The translations under genes and the position numbers were made by a program. Source: Sinotaia quadrata (Eukaryota > Mollusca > Gastropoda > Architaenioglossa > Viviparidae). From it: 64,000 bases of DNA. Location: contig CM054178.1 of assembly GCA_028829895.1 (NCBI GenBank), forward strand, positions 106,827,058-106,891,057, in the 5' to 3' direction. Every line of letters starts with the position of its first letter. Position 1 is the first letter of the stretch. The notes beneath the pieces are model-generated. The model had not been told where the DNA came from. It made no database searches and saw nothing but the letters and a program-made list of their open reading frames with translations. Shown in pieces: positions 1-11,440 of this stretch.

Positions 1-46
1 TAATAACCAAACACAAAATACAAATATAATGACAAGAGCAATGACC

Positions 47-927
47 TGTTCAATTAACACTGGACAATCATTCAGTTTATCATAGAATAGATATCAACAG
101 TCAAATTAAACATATATAGAGAATGCTTTTGTAATTGTACTATTATTTCTATGTTCACTAATTTGATTACATTGAATAGTATAGTTGTGAATTTTGATCA
201 CTGCTATATTTCGTATGTAGTGTGTGTATCAGACTAACGAAGTTCTTGTAGGATTTGAAAGATGAGAATTTTTGTAAAGAGAAAAGGGTTTAGAGATGAA
301 ATATGCCTGAAATTTACGCTGCCTTAACTTGACTTTTGCAGATAAGAGCATGCCAATCTTTCTTTAATTCTTTGACCCACTTCAGATCACAGTGGTTACT
401 GGACTCTACCAGATCACATTGGTGTGTGAATCCAACATTAACGTTGAACTTACAGTAAATGTGTTGCTGTAAGTTGATTCCTGTGGCTTTAGTTTGGTCT
501 CGAGAATTCACGAAGTTTATTTTGAACATTCCTCATGGAGTGATGATTAGCTCACCCGAGGATTCTAGAACACTTCCTGTGATGTGCATTGATAATGCAA
601 AGTTCCAGACGATTCTCCACGGTGTGCTTTGTGATCACATCAAAGATTCTGGAACAGTTGTGTAATGTGCCTAGAAGGGGTACATTGGACCATCATCTAA
701 ATAAGAAAGACACTGACTTGTTGCAAACCGTGTAATTGTGAACACGTGACAGTGACAGTGGCCATCTTTGAAAAGGTTATGTACGTTAACTTTAATTATT
801 TCTCTAAAACTCCGCTCTCATTACTGTGATGAATGATATCCATGAACTTGATTAAATATATATGCTATTTTGACTGCTGATGTCTATGATAGGATAAATT
901 GAATGATTGTCCAACATTAATTGAACA
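47..927 (+). mobile_element. Element flanked by 72-bp imperfect inverted repeats
   Basis: The segment 47-118 (starting TGTTCAATTAA) is matched in reverse complement by 857-927 (ending TTAATTGAACA), at about four-fifths identity by eye. Both arms share blocks such as GGACAATCATTCA and CAGTCAAA. Such inverted arms are expected of a non-autonomous DNA element. No clear target-site duplication is visible just outside the arms, so the true ends are uncertain. The part next to the left arm (119 to about 430) recurs on the minus strand at about 45105-45428, which shows it is a dispersed family. The interior has no convincing coding frame. Open frames at 459-665 (+) and 314-529 (-) have no recognisable motif and are probably chance. 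Confidence 0.55.
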
Positions 928-2245
928 TTATTGTGAAGTGATGTAAATATCAACTCTCTTTTCAGTATATTCATATGTTGTACATTTGATTATAATTATT
1001 GATTAAATAAATTTATTGTTAAATTTATTGACCTATTAGCAAATATTCATAGCCATATGTTGGAGAAGAAAGTGGGTGGATTGGGGGCTCGCTAAATATA
1101 GATTTGTTTAGTAGGAAGTTTTTCACCCTAAAGGAAGAATGTGTGACCGTAAAAGTTTATCTTTAATGTTGTGGAAAAGAGAAATCGTTTAAAATTTACA
1201 TCACTTGTAATTAGTTTCGGAAGATTAATTATTATTATTATTATTATGCTCCACTATTCAAAGCAGCGCTCCTCTAAAGTGCCCACATCCTCCGTAAAAC
1301 CTTGGATCTCCCAGAATCTGGGTAAGATTCCGAGACCTTGGATCACAACCGACAGTCAAACAGAAGTCGTGGAAAGAGGCTGGATAATAATAATATCCAT
1401 AAACTAAGCGGCGTTGGCGTTACATAACTTTGATGATGTAGCCTGATAAGGTGTGTGAGTGGCATTGGTGAGGTGGTGAAGTCAATCGAATATTTTGACA
1501 TCTGTTTTAAGAGAGATAATGCGGTGTTACCATCCGAATATCAGAAACAGAGTTATATCCCTTTAGTTGTATGCCCTGATTGCTGGGCCTGGCTTTCGTG
1601 TCTCTATATGACAGAAAGATTCAATCGAAATAAATTATGTGCATTATATACACACTATGTACAATTGTTAGCAATAACTGGCACACAAATAAGCATTAAT
1701 AATAAATTATGTTCCACATTTTATTCTTTCCGCTACATTTAAATACGCCTTTTACAGATTTATTCACACGCCACACATAGAGTAAGGATACCAATGAATT
1801 TGTTTGACTGAAATGATTGAAAATGCAGTGTAATTAATAATTATAATCTAACAATGATATAGTGAGAATTAACTAGCAACTGGGACAGTATCTAATATAT
1901 TAAGCTGCAATGAATACTAAAATGCAATACGTTGATAATTAAAAAAGTATTAATGTCAGATAGTAATTGAATGTTTTCTATTCAAGTTTATATCTAGTAA
2001 GAAGCCATTTAAGATCGAATAGATATGACAGTGCTAATGTATATTATGGAGATATTAAAATGTTTCACTTAGGAAAAAATGATTAATACCTTGACACACA
2101 TCATCACTCTTTGCAGGACTATATTCTTAATGGATTAATAAATTGGTTTTAAAAGTAATGTCATTCAGGAGTATGCAGAATGCTAGTATTTAGTGTTAAC
2201 AGTGGTGCATAGCTGAAATTCCCAGTGTTGCAAGGTGGCAACTAA
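928..2245. other. No recognisable feature
   Basis: AT-rich unique-looking sequence with only short homopolymer and (ATT)n runs. Small open frames at 1171-1407 and 1455-1742 have no recognisable domain. Nothing here supports a gene. Confidence 0.5.
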
Positions 2246-2766
2246 TGACGTCATGTGCACTAAGGGGCTGAGAGACCAGTTGACTTAAGAAATTTAACTA
2301 GCAGTGTAGTAGTAGTAGTAGTTCCGCTAACAGAGCCCCCACAGGGATTGCGTTAGGACTTTTCATCTTGATGTTTTCGGACCTTGGTAGATTCCTGTGG
2401 GGCCTTCCTCCTATCACTTGTATTCAAGGAGGGTTAGCAGTGTCTATGAGCAGACAATAAAATTAGTTGTTGCAGTCAGTCAAAATAAACAGAAATAGGG
2501 TGGAGGTGCACCTGGCATCCATCTATTCGAATTCAGGAGAACGTTACTACTAGTCTGGGCTGGACGAAAGGAGTACATGGATGTATTTATTGCCAAGAAT
2601 ACAGTTAGATTTAAGAGAAATAAATTGATGTCACTCTCAAAAAACTACTAAAGAAAAACAACTTGACAAAATAAAGAGTTCTTAGAGGGAAATAGAAGCA
2701 GAGATCTAAGTGTCAGGTAGAAGGCATGCGATCTACACAGCACATCAACTAGACGTTTTGGATTTG

Positions 2767-3333
2767 ACAGTTAAACCATGTTTACAAAATAAAGAAAACA
2801 GATGATGTGGATATGATAATTAAGCCATGTTTACAAAGTAAAAGAAATAGATTATATTAAGCCATATTTACAAAATAGAGGAAGTCGATGATGTGGAGAT
2901 GGTGATTAAGCTATGTTTACAAACCAAGAAAAAAATGTAGTGAAGATGATAATTAAACCATGTCCACAAAACAAAGAATATGTCTTATATAGAGATGATA
3001 ATTAAGCCATATTTACAAAATAGAGGAAGTCGATGATGTGGAGATGGTAATTAAGCCATGTCCACAAAACAAAGAATGTGTCTTATATGGAGATGATAAT
3101 TAAGCCATGTCCACAAAACAAAAAATATGTCTTATATGGAGATGATAATTAAGCCATGTCCACAAAACAAAGAATATGTCTTATATGGAGATGATAATTA
3201 AGCCATGTCCACAAAACAAAGAATGTGTCTTATATGGAGATGATAATTAAGCCATGTCCACAAAACAAAGAATATGTCTTATATGGAGATGATAATTAAG
3301 CCATGTCCACAAAACAAAGAATATGTTTTATAT
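2767..3333 (+). repeat. 49-bp minisatellite, left part
   Basis: The unit begins GATGATAATTAAGCCATGTC and is 49 bp long; clean copies start at 3092, 3141, 3190, 3239 and 3288. Upstream (2767-3091) the units are more diverged and of two types, one carrying AGGAAGTCGATGATGTGG. The array breaks off at 3333 where the solo LTR begins and resumes at 4528, so it was one array before the insertion. Confidence 0.9.
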
Positions 3334-4527
3334 TGTCGCCGCTATACTCTGGGGTTACTTTGTAATAATGACTTATACCTACTCTGTATAATTAGCTACG
3401 ATACAAGACATCTACAAGTGCCGGTGCAGAGTATGGGTCACTGGTTAATTATGTATATCTGCAACTGTTACGCTGATATACTGGTACGTCGCCAATTTGG
3501 CTCCGCCCCCAACTCAGATTCAGCTGAGATTTAATGTTTATGAATAATATATATATAATGATTACAATTAACGAACAGAGGACAAGACGTACTCATTACA
3601 TTATCACTTGAACTACGAAAATAACGATAGAACTAACAAACACGCGTTTTAAAAATAATAACAAGAAATTTAATTTTAAAAAAAGTTAACAAGATTTAGA
3701 AAATTCAGTTCATCCTAAGCCAGTTCATTGGACTGAAGTCACTGTCTGAATAGGCACTTAGCTTAAGCACGGAAATGACGTCAGTCTTGTAGACTTGAAT
3801 TTTCCAGTCAATAGATCGACACGTCCCAATTCAGCCGCGACAAGTAGAACGGCCACACAGGCACAGCCACACAGGCAAACAACAGGCAGCTATAAACGAG
3901 CAGCCGAGAATACACAGTAACCAGAAAAAACCCTGCAACACAAACAATTGCAAAGCCTAAGTGTCCAGTCCAGTGCTCGATTAATAATTACTAAGTTTGG
4001 CATAGGCCTCTGAAAGGAAGAATATTAATATATTCATAAATAAAACATAGTATATAACATCCTAATAAAACTTAACCATTCACACAAATACAAAGACGCT
4101 TTTACCTATATAGCCAGGGTTTTCTTCTCTCATATACGACCCAGTGTTGTTTTGGGCGGACTACCCTTTCAGTCGTCACCCTCAGACGATTTTTTCAGGA
4201 AGTAGTGAAGATAACATTTTCACTGTGGTTTTTATTACCCTGCTTAGACCAGCTTCTGACCTGTTCAATTCATTAGCTCTAAGATGATTATGTCCCTCTA
4301 ACAACTATAACCACCCGCTAAGCGTACACACTGACCACACGCTGACCGCCGCGCTCGCAGACTTCAAACACCGCAGACATCAAACGCCAGTCCCTAAATC
4401 TTCCACACATGTCTCTCATTCATTTCAGGGCTTCCCTTCTCTGTAAACAGGACGCAATACGCACTCATTCCACAAATGAAAATTTATATAAAATATATAT
4501 GTGGGAATATTTTCCCATCATACAACA
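3334..4527 (+). mobile_element. Solo LTR of an LTR retrotransposon (copy A)
   Basis: The 1194-bp segment starts TGTCGCC and ends TACAACA, the TGT...ACA ends typical of LTRs. It is flanked by the 5-bp direct repeat TATAT (3329-3333 and 4528-4532), as produced by retrotransposon integrase. The flanks are the two halves of one 49-bp minisatellite unit, which independently proves the insertion boundaries. An AATAAA motif at 4039-4044 could be the LTR polyadenylation signal. No internal coding region remains, so it is best read as a solo LTR left by recombination between two LTRs. The length would suit a Gypsy-type element, but the superfamily cannot be told from an LTR alone. Related copies lie at 37621, 51212 and 36641. 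Confidence 0.85.
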
Positions 4528-4550
4528 TATATGGAGATGATAATTAAGCC
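4528..4550 (+). repeat. 49-bp minisatellite, right remnant
   Basis: After the solo LTR the sequence resumes as TATATGGAGATGATAATTAA and then leaves the repeat. The first five bases are the second target-duplication copy. This is the displaced right end of the array at 2767-3333. Confidence 0.85.
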
Positions 4551-4679
4551 TGTTATGTAAGTCACTTTGTGCAGCTTTTGTAAGAAGAAATCCTGCAGAA
4601 ATATCAAAACAAAACGACACTGAACAATAATAAAACATGTAGACAGCACAGTATTAACAACGTAACACTAAACAATTTT

Positions 4680-5060
4680 TTTCTCTTTCTTTCTGCACCT
4701 TATCGTCTCTCTCCTCCCCACATCCTCCATTTAGTCTTCCTTCTCTTTTCTACTTTTAATACTTTTCTTTGTCTTTGTTCCGTTTTACGTAAATCTCTTT
4801 CTAATTTGTTACGTCATCACTCTCGACTTCTCTATCCTCCAAACCTTCTTTGTTAACTCCTCTTTCATAATCTGCGTTGTACCAGTCACCTTCGTTGTTA
4901 ACTCCTCTTTTATAATCTATCTCTTGTATCAGTTTCATTCTCCCTCTCTCACTTTGAGTATCTATTTCTGTCTCCCATTCTCCACTCCTTCTCTCTCTCT
5001 CTCTCTCGTTTATCTCACTCTCTTATGTACTGTCCTTATTGCATCTCCCTCCATCTCCTC
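4680..5060 (+). repeat. Pyrimidine-rich low-complexity tract
   Basis: Strongly C+T-biased plus strand with a (CT)n core near 4991-5008. Open frames across it are compositional artefacts. Confidence 0.7.
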
Positions 5061-5078
5061 TAATTGTCGTAATAAAAT

Positions 5079-5300
5079 GGTGTATATGTGTATGTATGTA
5101 TGTATGTGTGTTTATATATATATGTGTGTATGTATGTATGTGTGTGTATGTATGCATGTGTGTACTTATTTATGTGTGTATTTATGTATGTTGTGTGTAT
5201 ATGTATGAATATATATTTGTGAGTATGTTTATGTGTATATATGTGTTTGTGTATATGTGTGTATATATTATGTATGTATGTATATGTATTCGTATTTTGC
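5079..5300 (+). repeat. TG/TATG low-complexity tract
   Basis: Mixed GTAT, GTGT and ATAT runs over about 220 bp. The three overlapping open frames (two plus, one minus) translate to CVYVC and HTHTY-type simple peptides and are shadows of the repeat. Confidence 0.85.
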
Positions 5301-5970
5301 TCGTGCATTTAATGTATTGTTTGGTCATTTTAACACTATATATTTCTGAACCTGTCGATTGTAGCCGGGTATCACTTGGAACTGCTGATAGATTTCGACA
5401 ATTGCAATAACATCACCAACTGCTGTGTTCACATAACTGTGAAATGTTGTAGTAAATAACATGATTATATATATATATAACTTCAACAGAAGCTGAATTC
5501 ACATAGCATCATCAGATGTTGTATATACATATTATCATCCGATGTCGTATTCACATAAAATAATCAACGCATCTTATGTGATAGCTAGAAAACTTAACAG
5601 CAGTTCAGAAATCCTAACATGTAAAAAATTCTTACTAAAAGGGAAAAGACTACTAAAGAACATAAGTAGTAGTTGGGTTTTATTTCTGTCTTGTTAAATC
5701 ATTCCTCTCCCCATCTTTAGCAACTACAGAAATGCGAGTGCCTTTAAATGACACAAATCTGTACAATAAAAAAATGATAATAACCTTTGTTGGTGGCGAA
5801 TTTCAACAAAGACCATTGTTCATAAAAATGGGACATAAGGCGAATATTCCTTAAACAAAAATATTCCAATGTTCTCTCCCTTGCATTAAACATCGTTGTT
5901 GAAAGCTGTTTAGTGTTTTCGGTTTTCTCTTTGAATTCTAATTTTAATATATACAGTGAGTGTGCAGGAG

Positions 5971-6002
<32 letters not shown>
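5971..6002 (+). repeat. (TATC)8 microsatellite
   Basis: Eight clean TATC units. Confidence 0.95.
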
Positions 6003-6003
<1 letters not shown>

Positions 6004-7049
6004 GCATACTCATTGTTTAGTATATATGTAAGACTAAGGTTGCTGCCCTAATTCGCGAAAGCGGCGGAAGCCGGAAGCGTTCCCCACATTAACAACAACT
6101 GCCCTAATTTAATGGTGCGTAACTCCTCCAACGAATTGCAACTTTTGAATAAGAAAGTTCTGTCCCTTATGCTGCTATTTGTACTTTCTTTATATTTCTT
6201 CTATTTGTGAAAGGAGCAATAGTTGATGTATGCGGGCAGTATATTATAGTTATGATATGTTTGCATAATGATTTACATGGAGAGTAAGCATTTATGACTG
6301 TATACACATATGACGGCATATATATTGTTCCATGCAAGTAGTACAGGATTTCGATTTTCCCTAAGGGTTCTTACATGTAGAAATTGTATTAATATAAGAA
6401 GCATATAATTATGACTGAATGACTATATTATTTATAGTATAACTCAAGCATAATTTTAAGTTTATATTATAAATGTATTAATGCATTCTATATTATGATT
6501 GTATAAATTATATAATCATAAACATACGTGGTTGTACATATTTATTAAAATCAGTGAATCAATCCCTTACTGCTGTGCTACTTAACATCCTAACACACAG
6601 ACAAAATATTTTTTAAAATTCTAACATATAATACATACTACCAGAGCAAATAAACATACCTTTTGAGTCTACCAAGACAAAGAGTAGTAAAAACACTATA
6701 TTAGAAAAAAACTCTGTATTAAAGATTCCTGAATTTGTCATAGAATCATTCACTCTTTTTATCAAGTCTTTTAAGACTTCTTTCAACAACACAATTTATG
6801 ATCTTTAATCTAAACTGGTCACTCTCCTTCCTGTCAAAGCATGGGATGGTTCTAAGAGAAGTGATTTAATTTCATTCATTGATCTACGGGTCAAGGTATT
6901 TTCCCATGCCTATGCCATCATGGATGAAAACATGCTACCGCTAATCCTTCTGGATCTTTAATACTTCTGACTTCCCCTTTGATACAGACCAAGGTTTTGC
7001 TCACTACTGGGCCTTTAAGACTTCTGACTTCCCTATTGGTACAGACAAT
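6003..7049. other. Mostly unique AT-rich sequence
   Basis: A small GC-richer spot at 6050-6085 holds two overlapping CGGAAG (ETS-like) motifs. Near 6955-7050 a partial duplication repeats ACTTCTGACTTCCC followed by a TACAGAC word. No gene is supported. Confidence 0.5.
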
Positions 7050-7680
7050 CCCTTAACGTCATACGTTACACTTATCAATGCCTTAACGTCATACGTTACA
7101 CTTATCAATGCCTTAACGTCATACATTATACTTATCTATTCCGTAACGTCATATATTAGAAGCCATCTCATTCCTTACCGCTATATATTACACTTACCAA
7201 TGCCTTACCGTCGTACATTATACTTATCTATGCCGTAACGTCATACTTTACAAGCCATCTCATTACTTTCTGTCATACATTACGCTTATTAATGACTTAA
7301 CATCATACATTATACTTATCAATACCTTAGCGTTATACGTTACTCTTACCAATGCATTAACTTCATATATTACAAGCCTACCAAATAACTTACCTGCACA
7401 CAGTATAAACCTACCAAATACCTTACCTGCATACATTACAAGCCTACCAAATACCTTACCTGCACACATTACAAGCCTACCAAATACCTTACCTGCACAC
7501 ATTACAAGCCTACCAAATACCTTACCTGCACACATTACAAGCCTACCAAATCCTTACACGTATACATTACAAACCTACCAATGTTTTACTTACATACATT
7601 ACAAACTTACTAATGACTTATGTGTAACATTACGAGCCTACCAATGCTTTAAATTTCATCATTACTAACTTACCACTATG
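7050..7680 (+). repeat. 30-bp to 33-bp evolving minisatellite
   Basis: From 7051 the unit is 30 bp (CCTTAACGTCATACGTTACA then CTTATCAATG). From about 7141 a set of diverged units repeats with a period near 92 bp, seen from CCGTAACGTCATA at 7141 and 7233. From about 7370 the unit is 33 bp (ACAAGCCTACCAAATACCTT then ACCTGCACACATT). The two unit types share the CATTACA/CCTACCAA/CCTTA skeleton, so they look like one array that gained 3 bp per unit. The minus-strand open frame at 7263-7535 is an 11-residue repeat (MCAGKVFGRLV) and is explained by the 33-bp period. Confidence 0.85.
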
Positions 7681-8113
7681 TATAAAGTTAAATTTATTGT
7701 TGTACGTTTTCGTTTGTTTTATATAAATAAACAACATTACACGGCGCGGTGCAACAGATGTGTCCTTATGCTCAGTGTAATAAATTAGCGATTTATACAT
7801 CATCTCTCCTATTATACAATATATATGTATATAAACACAATCATAGATATTCTTTCTTTCTTTCCTTCTCTTTTAATTGCCATTTGTAGTCTGAATATGT
7901 TGTTAGTTTTCATTCCCTCCCCTCTCCGATGTATTGGTTATAAATAGTGCATCTAACAACGATTGGTTAGAATGTACTTATACTCAATATTGTTGTAAAA
8001 TAAAGTGTAAACCCTCCAGTTCTCTCTTGATTTATTTTCTTTGGGCCTAGCTCCATTCCTCAACCACCCTCATCATCCACCATCAATCTCTTTCCCTCCT
8101 TAAAAAAAAAACT

Positions 8114-8140
8114 GTCTCTCTCTCTCTCTCCTCCCCCCCC
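8114..8140 (+). repeat. (TC)n followed by a C run
   Basis: TCTCTCTCTCTC tract running into a short C homopolymer. Confidence 0.85.
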
Positions 8141-8388
8141 CTTCAGTTTAAAACTTAAATGACTGCGTGAAATAAAACCTTGACACTGATAACGTGTTCA
8201 GAAGAATTTACATAACCGTAAATATTTCATCTCATTAACAAAGAATATCCTGACAGGAGTCAAGTGTTTCTTTTTCTTTTTTAGACGTCAGTAAATGCCA
8301 TATAAATTAATTCATTAGTGCAACAAATTGAGAATCTTAAATGGTCGCACGAAAGAGAGAATAGCTGAATGACAACGTGACCGCCGTA

Positions 8389-8420
8389 CCACGAGAGGGC
8401 GCATTTTTGCAGTGACGTCA
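8389..8420 (+). promoter_or_regulatory. CTCF-like motif next to a palindromic CRE
   Basis: CCACGAGAGGGCGC at 8389-8402 differs at one position from the CTCF core consensus known from bilaterians (CCASYAGRKGGCRS). Ten bases on lies the perfect CRE octamer TGACGTCA (8413-8420). Both sit in a locally GC-richer stretch without tandem repeats. The motifs are seen; binding is inference. Confidence 0.3.
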
Positions 8421-9599
8421 TAATGAAAAGTCAAGAGGTCTGGATTGCAATTTGAAGAAGAAAACGGGACAAAAATCGCAGCGGAAAGTGTCTTTGACTG
8501 ATGGAACCGTGATGACTCCCTTCCCCACTTCACGCTTCTCACCTTCCAGTTCTCTGCAGCACAAGTTAACAGAGTTACATTCACAAAAACGAGATCAGTC
8601 CAAGTTGTGAATGAAAGACATGCGTAGTGGAACACTGCGCATAAGAAGAGAAAACGTGAGTGAGTCAGAGAAAGTCTAGAGAGCGACCTGAAAGGGCAGA
8701 AACGATTTACACTTTTACAGATTTACTATGCGAGAATGTGATGTTACGCTCGAGTGTCAACTCCGAACTTTTTAACCTGAGTACATGACTTGCCATTAGT
8801 AAAACTTTAATCCCCACCCCCACCCCCAACTTCTTTCACTTCCCCTACTTGTTTTATTCATTGTTTTATTTTATTTTAATTTTTAATGTTCCTGAGAAAA
8901 CTTGAGTTCCGTTTTCTTGTGTGGTTTGAATGGAGAAAGTTTGTGAGTCACTCTGAGATAAAAATAGTTCCAATTATTTCACTAAAAATAAAATTAAATG
9001 TTTTGTATAACCTATGAATTCCTTAGGTTAGACAACGTTTTCAACTAAATATGTGTTTACTTGTCTATTTCAAGCTAGAAATAATATTACATAAACAAAC
9101 AAGTCCACAGTGAAAAAATGCATGGTATGTACAGTGGTATAGGGTTTAATTTTAATAATTTTTCTTCCAAGAGAAAACGTGCTTTTTACAGTGAGTTTAA
9201 TTGGAAAGAAATACATATTATCCGTTTTGAAATCAAAATACATGTAGTATGAAACATACACTGTAAGTCTGTCATTTGTCTTTTGTCGACATATGATCTA
9301 TTGAAAAAAAAAGTTGGGTTAAACGTGCACCAAAAGCCTATCGTCTGTTTTTAGCAGGTACATTATTCGAGAAAAATAAAAACTGAATGAAATATACACC
9401 AAAGCTTTGTCGGTTTGTCTTTAGTCAATCATTCATTGTAAGCATTAATGATTTCAAGATTCCTTTAACTTTTCTTTCTGTTCATTAACACACCCCAGTC
9501 GTAATTATTTTCTAATCAGTGAACATCCCATGCTCTTCCCATGTCTTGCCTTTGTGAAAATGCTCGCTTGCAAGTTCGTAGCACATGCGTGAGCGAGTT

Positions 9600-9600
<1 letters not shown>
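8421..9600. other. No recognisable feature
   Basis: AT-rich sequence with a C-rich run near 8815-8830. The minus-strand frames at 8315-8635 and 9070-9261 show no domain or repeat pattern and are not supported as genes. Confidence 0.45.
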
Positions 9601-9605
<5 letters not shown>

Positions 9606-9654
<49 letters not shown>

Positions 9655-9664
9655 TGTGTGTGCG
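9606..9664 (+). repeat. (TG)n microsatellite
   Basis: About 24 clean TG units followed by interrupted TG/CG. The minus-strand open frame across it encodes a HTHT run and is an artefact. TG/TATG-biased sequence continues to about 9900. Confidence 0.95.
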
Positions 9665-10353
9665 TGCGTGTGCGTGCTTTTATATATGTCTGCATATATT
9701 GATGGCCTATGTGCGTTTTTGTCTGTATATATATGTATAAATTTATTTGTAGGCAAATTTTAGTGCTAGTCTATATGTGTCTGTATATATTTTTTGGCTT
9801 ATGTGTACTTTAAGGTGTATATGTATGTATGTATATATTTGTAGTCTTATTATGAGTGTTTTGTCTAATATATGAATGTGTATTTCTGCATATATTTGTA
9901 GGTCGATGTGTTTTATGTGAACAGAAAAGAAAATTAATAAAAACTACATTTCATCTATGTAGGGGTAAAAGAAAAAGTTGTGACAGCTGTCAAACCTGAC
10001 GACAAGAACGCGTGACCATTCTCTTGGGTAATTTAGTGTCATGATACATGCGGCCCTGCGTGACATGTTGATTCGCGACATCTCAAAAGAAACACGTACA
10101 TCCGAACAATATGGAGCGATAAATCTGGATACGAAGGAAACTGGAATGAATGCAAGTAAAGATGTAAAGTGTTTAGTATTTAATGTCAACTTGCAGATGT
10201 GCATTTATATACAAAACTTATTCTGTCACAGCTTGCTTTCTCTGACAATTTGTTTCACTTTCTCTACAAGAGGAATGAACAAAAAGAAGAGCAAGACAAA
10301 TAGTGCATTTACCTTTACCTTGAAACTCTGAAGATTACAACTTAAACATCTTG

Positions 10354-10665
10354 TCCTTCGTTTGTCCTCAACAAGTACGATTCCCTTTACATTTCTCCAT
10401 GTAAATTTGTCCTCAACAAGTACGATTCCCTTTACATTTCTCCATGTAAATTTGTCCTCAACAAGTACAATCCCTTTACATTTCTCCATGTAAATTTGTC
10501 CTCAACAAGTACACTTCCCTTTACATTTCTCCATGTAAATTTGTCCTCAACAAGTACGATTCCCTTTACATTTCTCCATGTAAATTTGTCCTCAACAAGT
10601 ACAATCCCTTTACATTTCTCCATGTAAATTTGTCCTCAACAAGTACACTTCCCTTTACATTTGTC
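10354..10665 (+). repeat. 45-bp minisatellite with a three-unit higher-order repeat
   Basis: The unit contains TTGTCCTCAACAAGTACGAT and CCCTTTACATTTCTCCATG. Seven copies carry one of three variants after AGTAC: GATTCC, AATCC or ACTTCC, in the order G, G, A, C, G, A, C. Spacings are 45, 45, 44, 45, 45 and 44 bp, so the last six form two copies of a 134-bp trimer. The minus-strand frames at 10226-10489 and 10432-10623 are this repeat translated. Confidence 0.9.
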
Positions 10666-10700
10666 TATGTTATATTACAAGCCTACATCTACCTTACCCC
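10666..10700 (+). repeat. Fragment resembling the 33-bp unit of the 7.4-kb array
   Basis: TATTACAAGCCTACATCTAC followed by CTTACC resembles the 33-bp unit at 7370-7560 with few changes. It sits directly at the end of the unrelated 45-bp array. Confidence 0.5.
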
Positions 10701-10701
10701 C

Positions 10702-10729
10702 TTCTCTCTCTCTCTCTCTCTCTCTCTCT
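10702..10729 (+). repeat. (CT)14 microsatellite
   Basis: Clean CT run at the head of a 700-bp pyrimidine-rich tract. Confidence 0.95.
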
Positions 10730-10734
10730 TAGTG

Positions 10735-11082
10735 TATCTCACCCAGTGTGGTTTTACTCTGTAGTTCTCTCACTTTGTCTGTCCTTCTCTGTCCCCCTCT
10801 ATGGTTTTTTTCTCTATACTTCTCTCTCTTTGTCTGTGCCTCTGTATCTCATTTGTGGGTTTTTTCTCCACCATCCTCTCTCCGTCTGTCTATTTTCTGC
10901 AGTTTCTCTGCTTGTTTTTTCTGCAGTTTCTCTGTCTTGTTCTGTTCTTTATTTCTCTCTTTTACGTCCTCTCTCTCTGTCTGTCTGTATTTTGTCCCTG
11001 CCATACTGTTTGTTTCTCTGTGTTCTCTTTCTGTCCTTTATCTGTATCTAGTTCTTGTCTGCTATCTCAGTCCTCCACTTTC
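10735..11082 (+). repeat. Pyrimidine-rich tract
   Basis: C+T-biased plus strand with loosely repeated TCTCTGTCTGT words. Frames of 101, 187 and 98 residues here are L/S/F/C-rich translations of the tract and are not genes. Confidence 0.8.
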
Positions 11083-11440
11083 TTCTTCTCTCTGTAAATC
11101 TTTTTGCTATTCTTCCCTGTCCGTCTCTCTCTGTAAATCTGTCTTTTTACTGTTCTTCCCTGTCCGTCTCTTTCTGTTAATCTGTCTTTTTGCTATTCTT
11201 CCTTGTCAGTCTCTCTCTGTAAATCTTTCTTTCCGCTATTCTTCCCTGTCCGTCTCTCTCAACTGTAAATCTGTCTTTTCGCTATTCTTCCCTGTCCGTC
11301 TCTCTCTGTAAATCTGTCTTTTTGATATTCTTCCCTGTCCGTCTCTCTCTGTAAATCTGTCTTTTTGATATTCTTCCCTGTCCGTCTCTCTCTGTAAATC
11401 TGTCTTTTTGCTATTCTTCCCTGTCCGTCTCTCTCCATAT
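11083..11440 (+). repeat. 43-bp pyrimidine-rich minisatellite
   Basis: About eight units containing TTCTTCCCTGTCCGTCTCTC and TGTAAATCTGTCTTTTTG. Internal units near 11300-11400 are nearly identical; outer ones vary by small indels. Confidence 0.9.

Noticed and set aside
5039..5410. Open frames of 82-123 residues on both strands
   Set aside because: They translate the TG/TATG tract and have simple C/V/Y or H/T composition.
8315..8635. 106-residue minus-strand frame
   Set aside because: No domain, repeat or homologue recognised; its length is within chance for this slightly GC-richer patch.
10746..11311. 187-residue and overlapping plus-strand frames
   Set aside because: Leucine/serine/cysteine-rich translation of a pyrimidine tract and the 43-bp array; all three frames are open for the same compositional reason.
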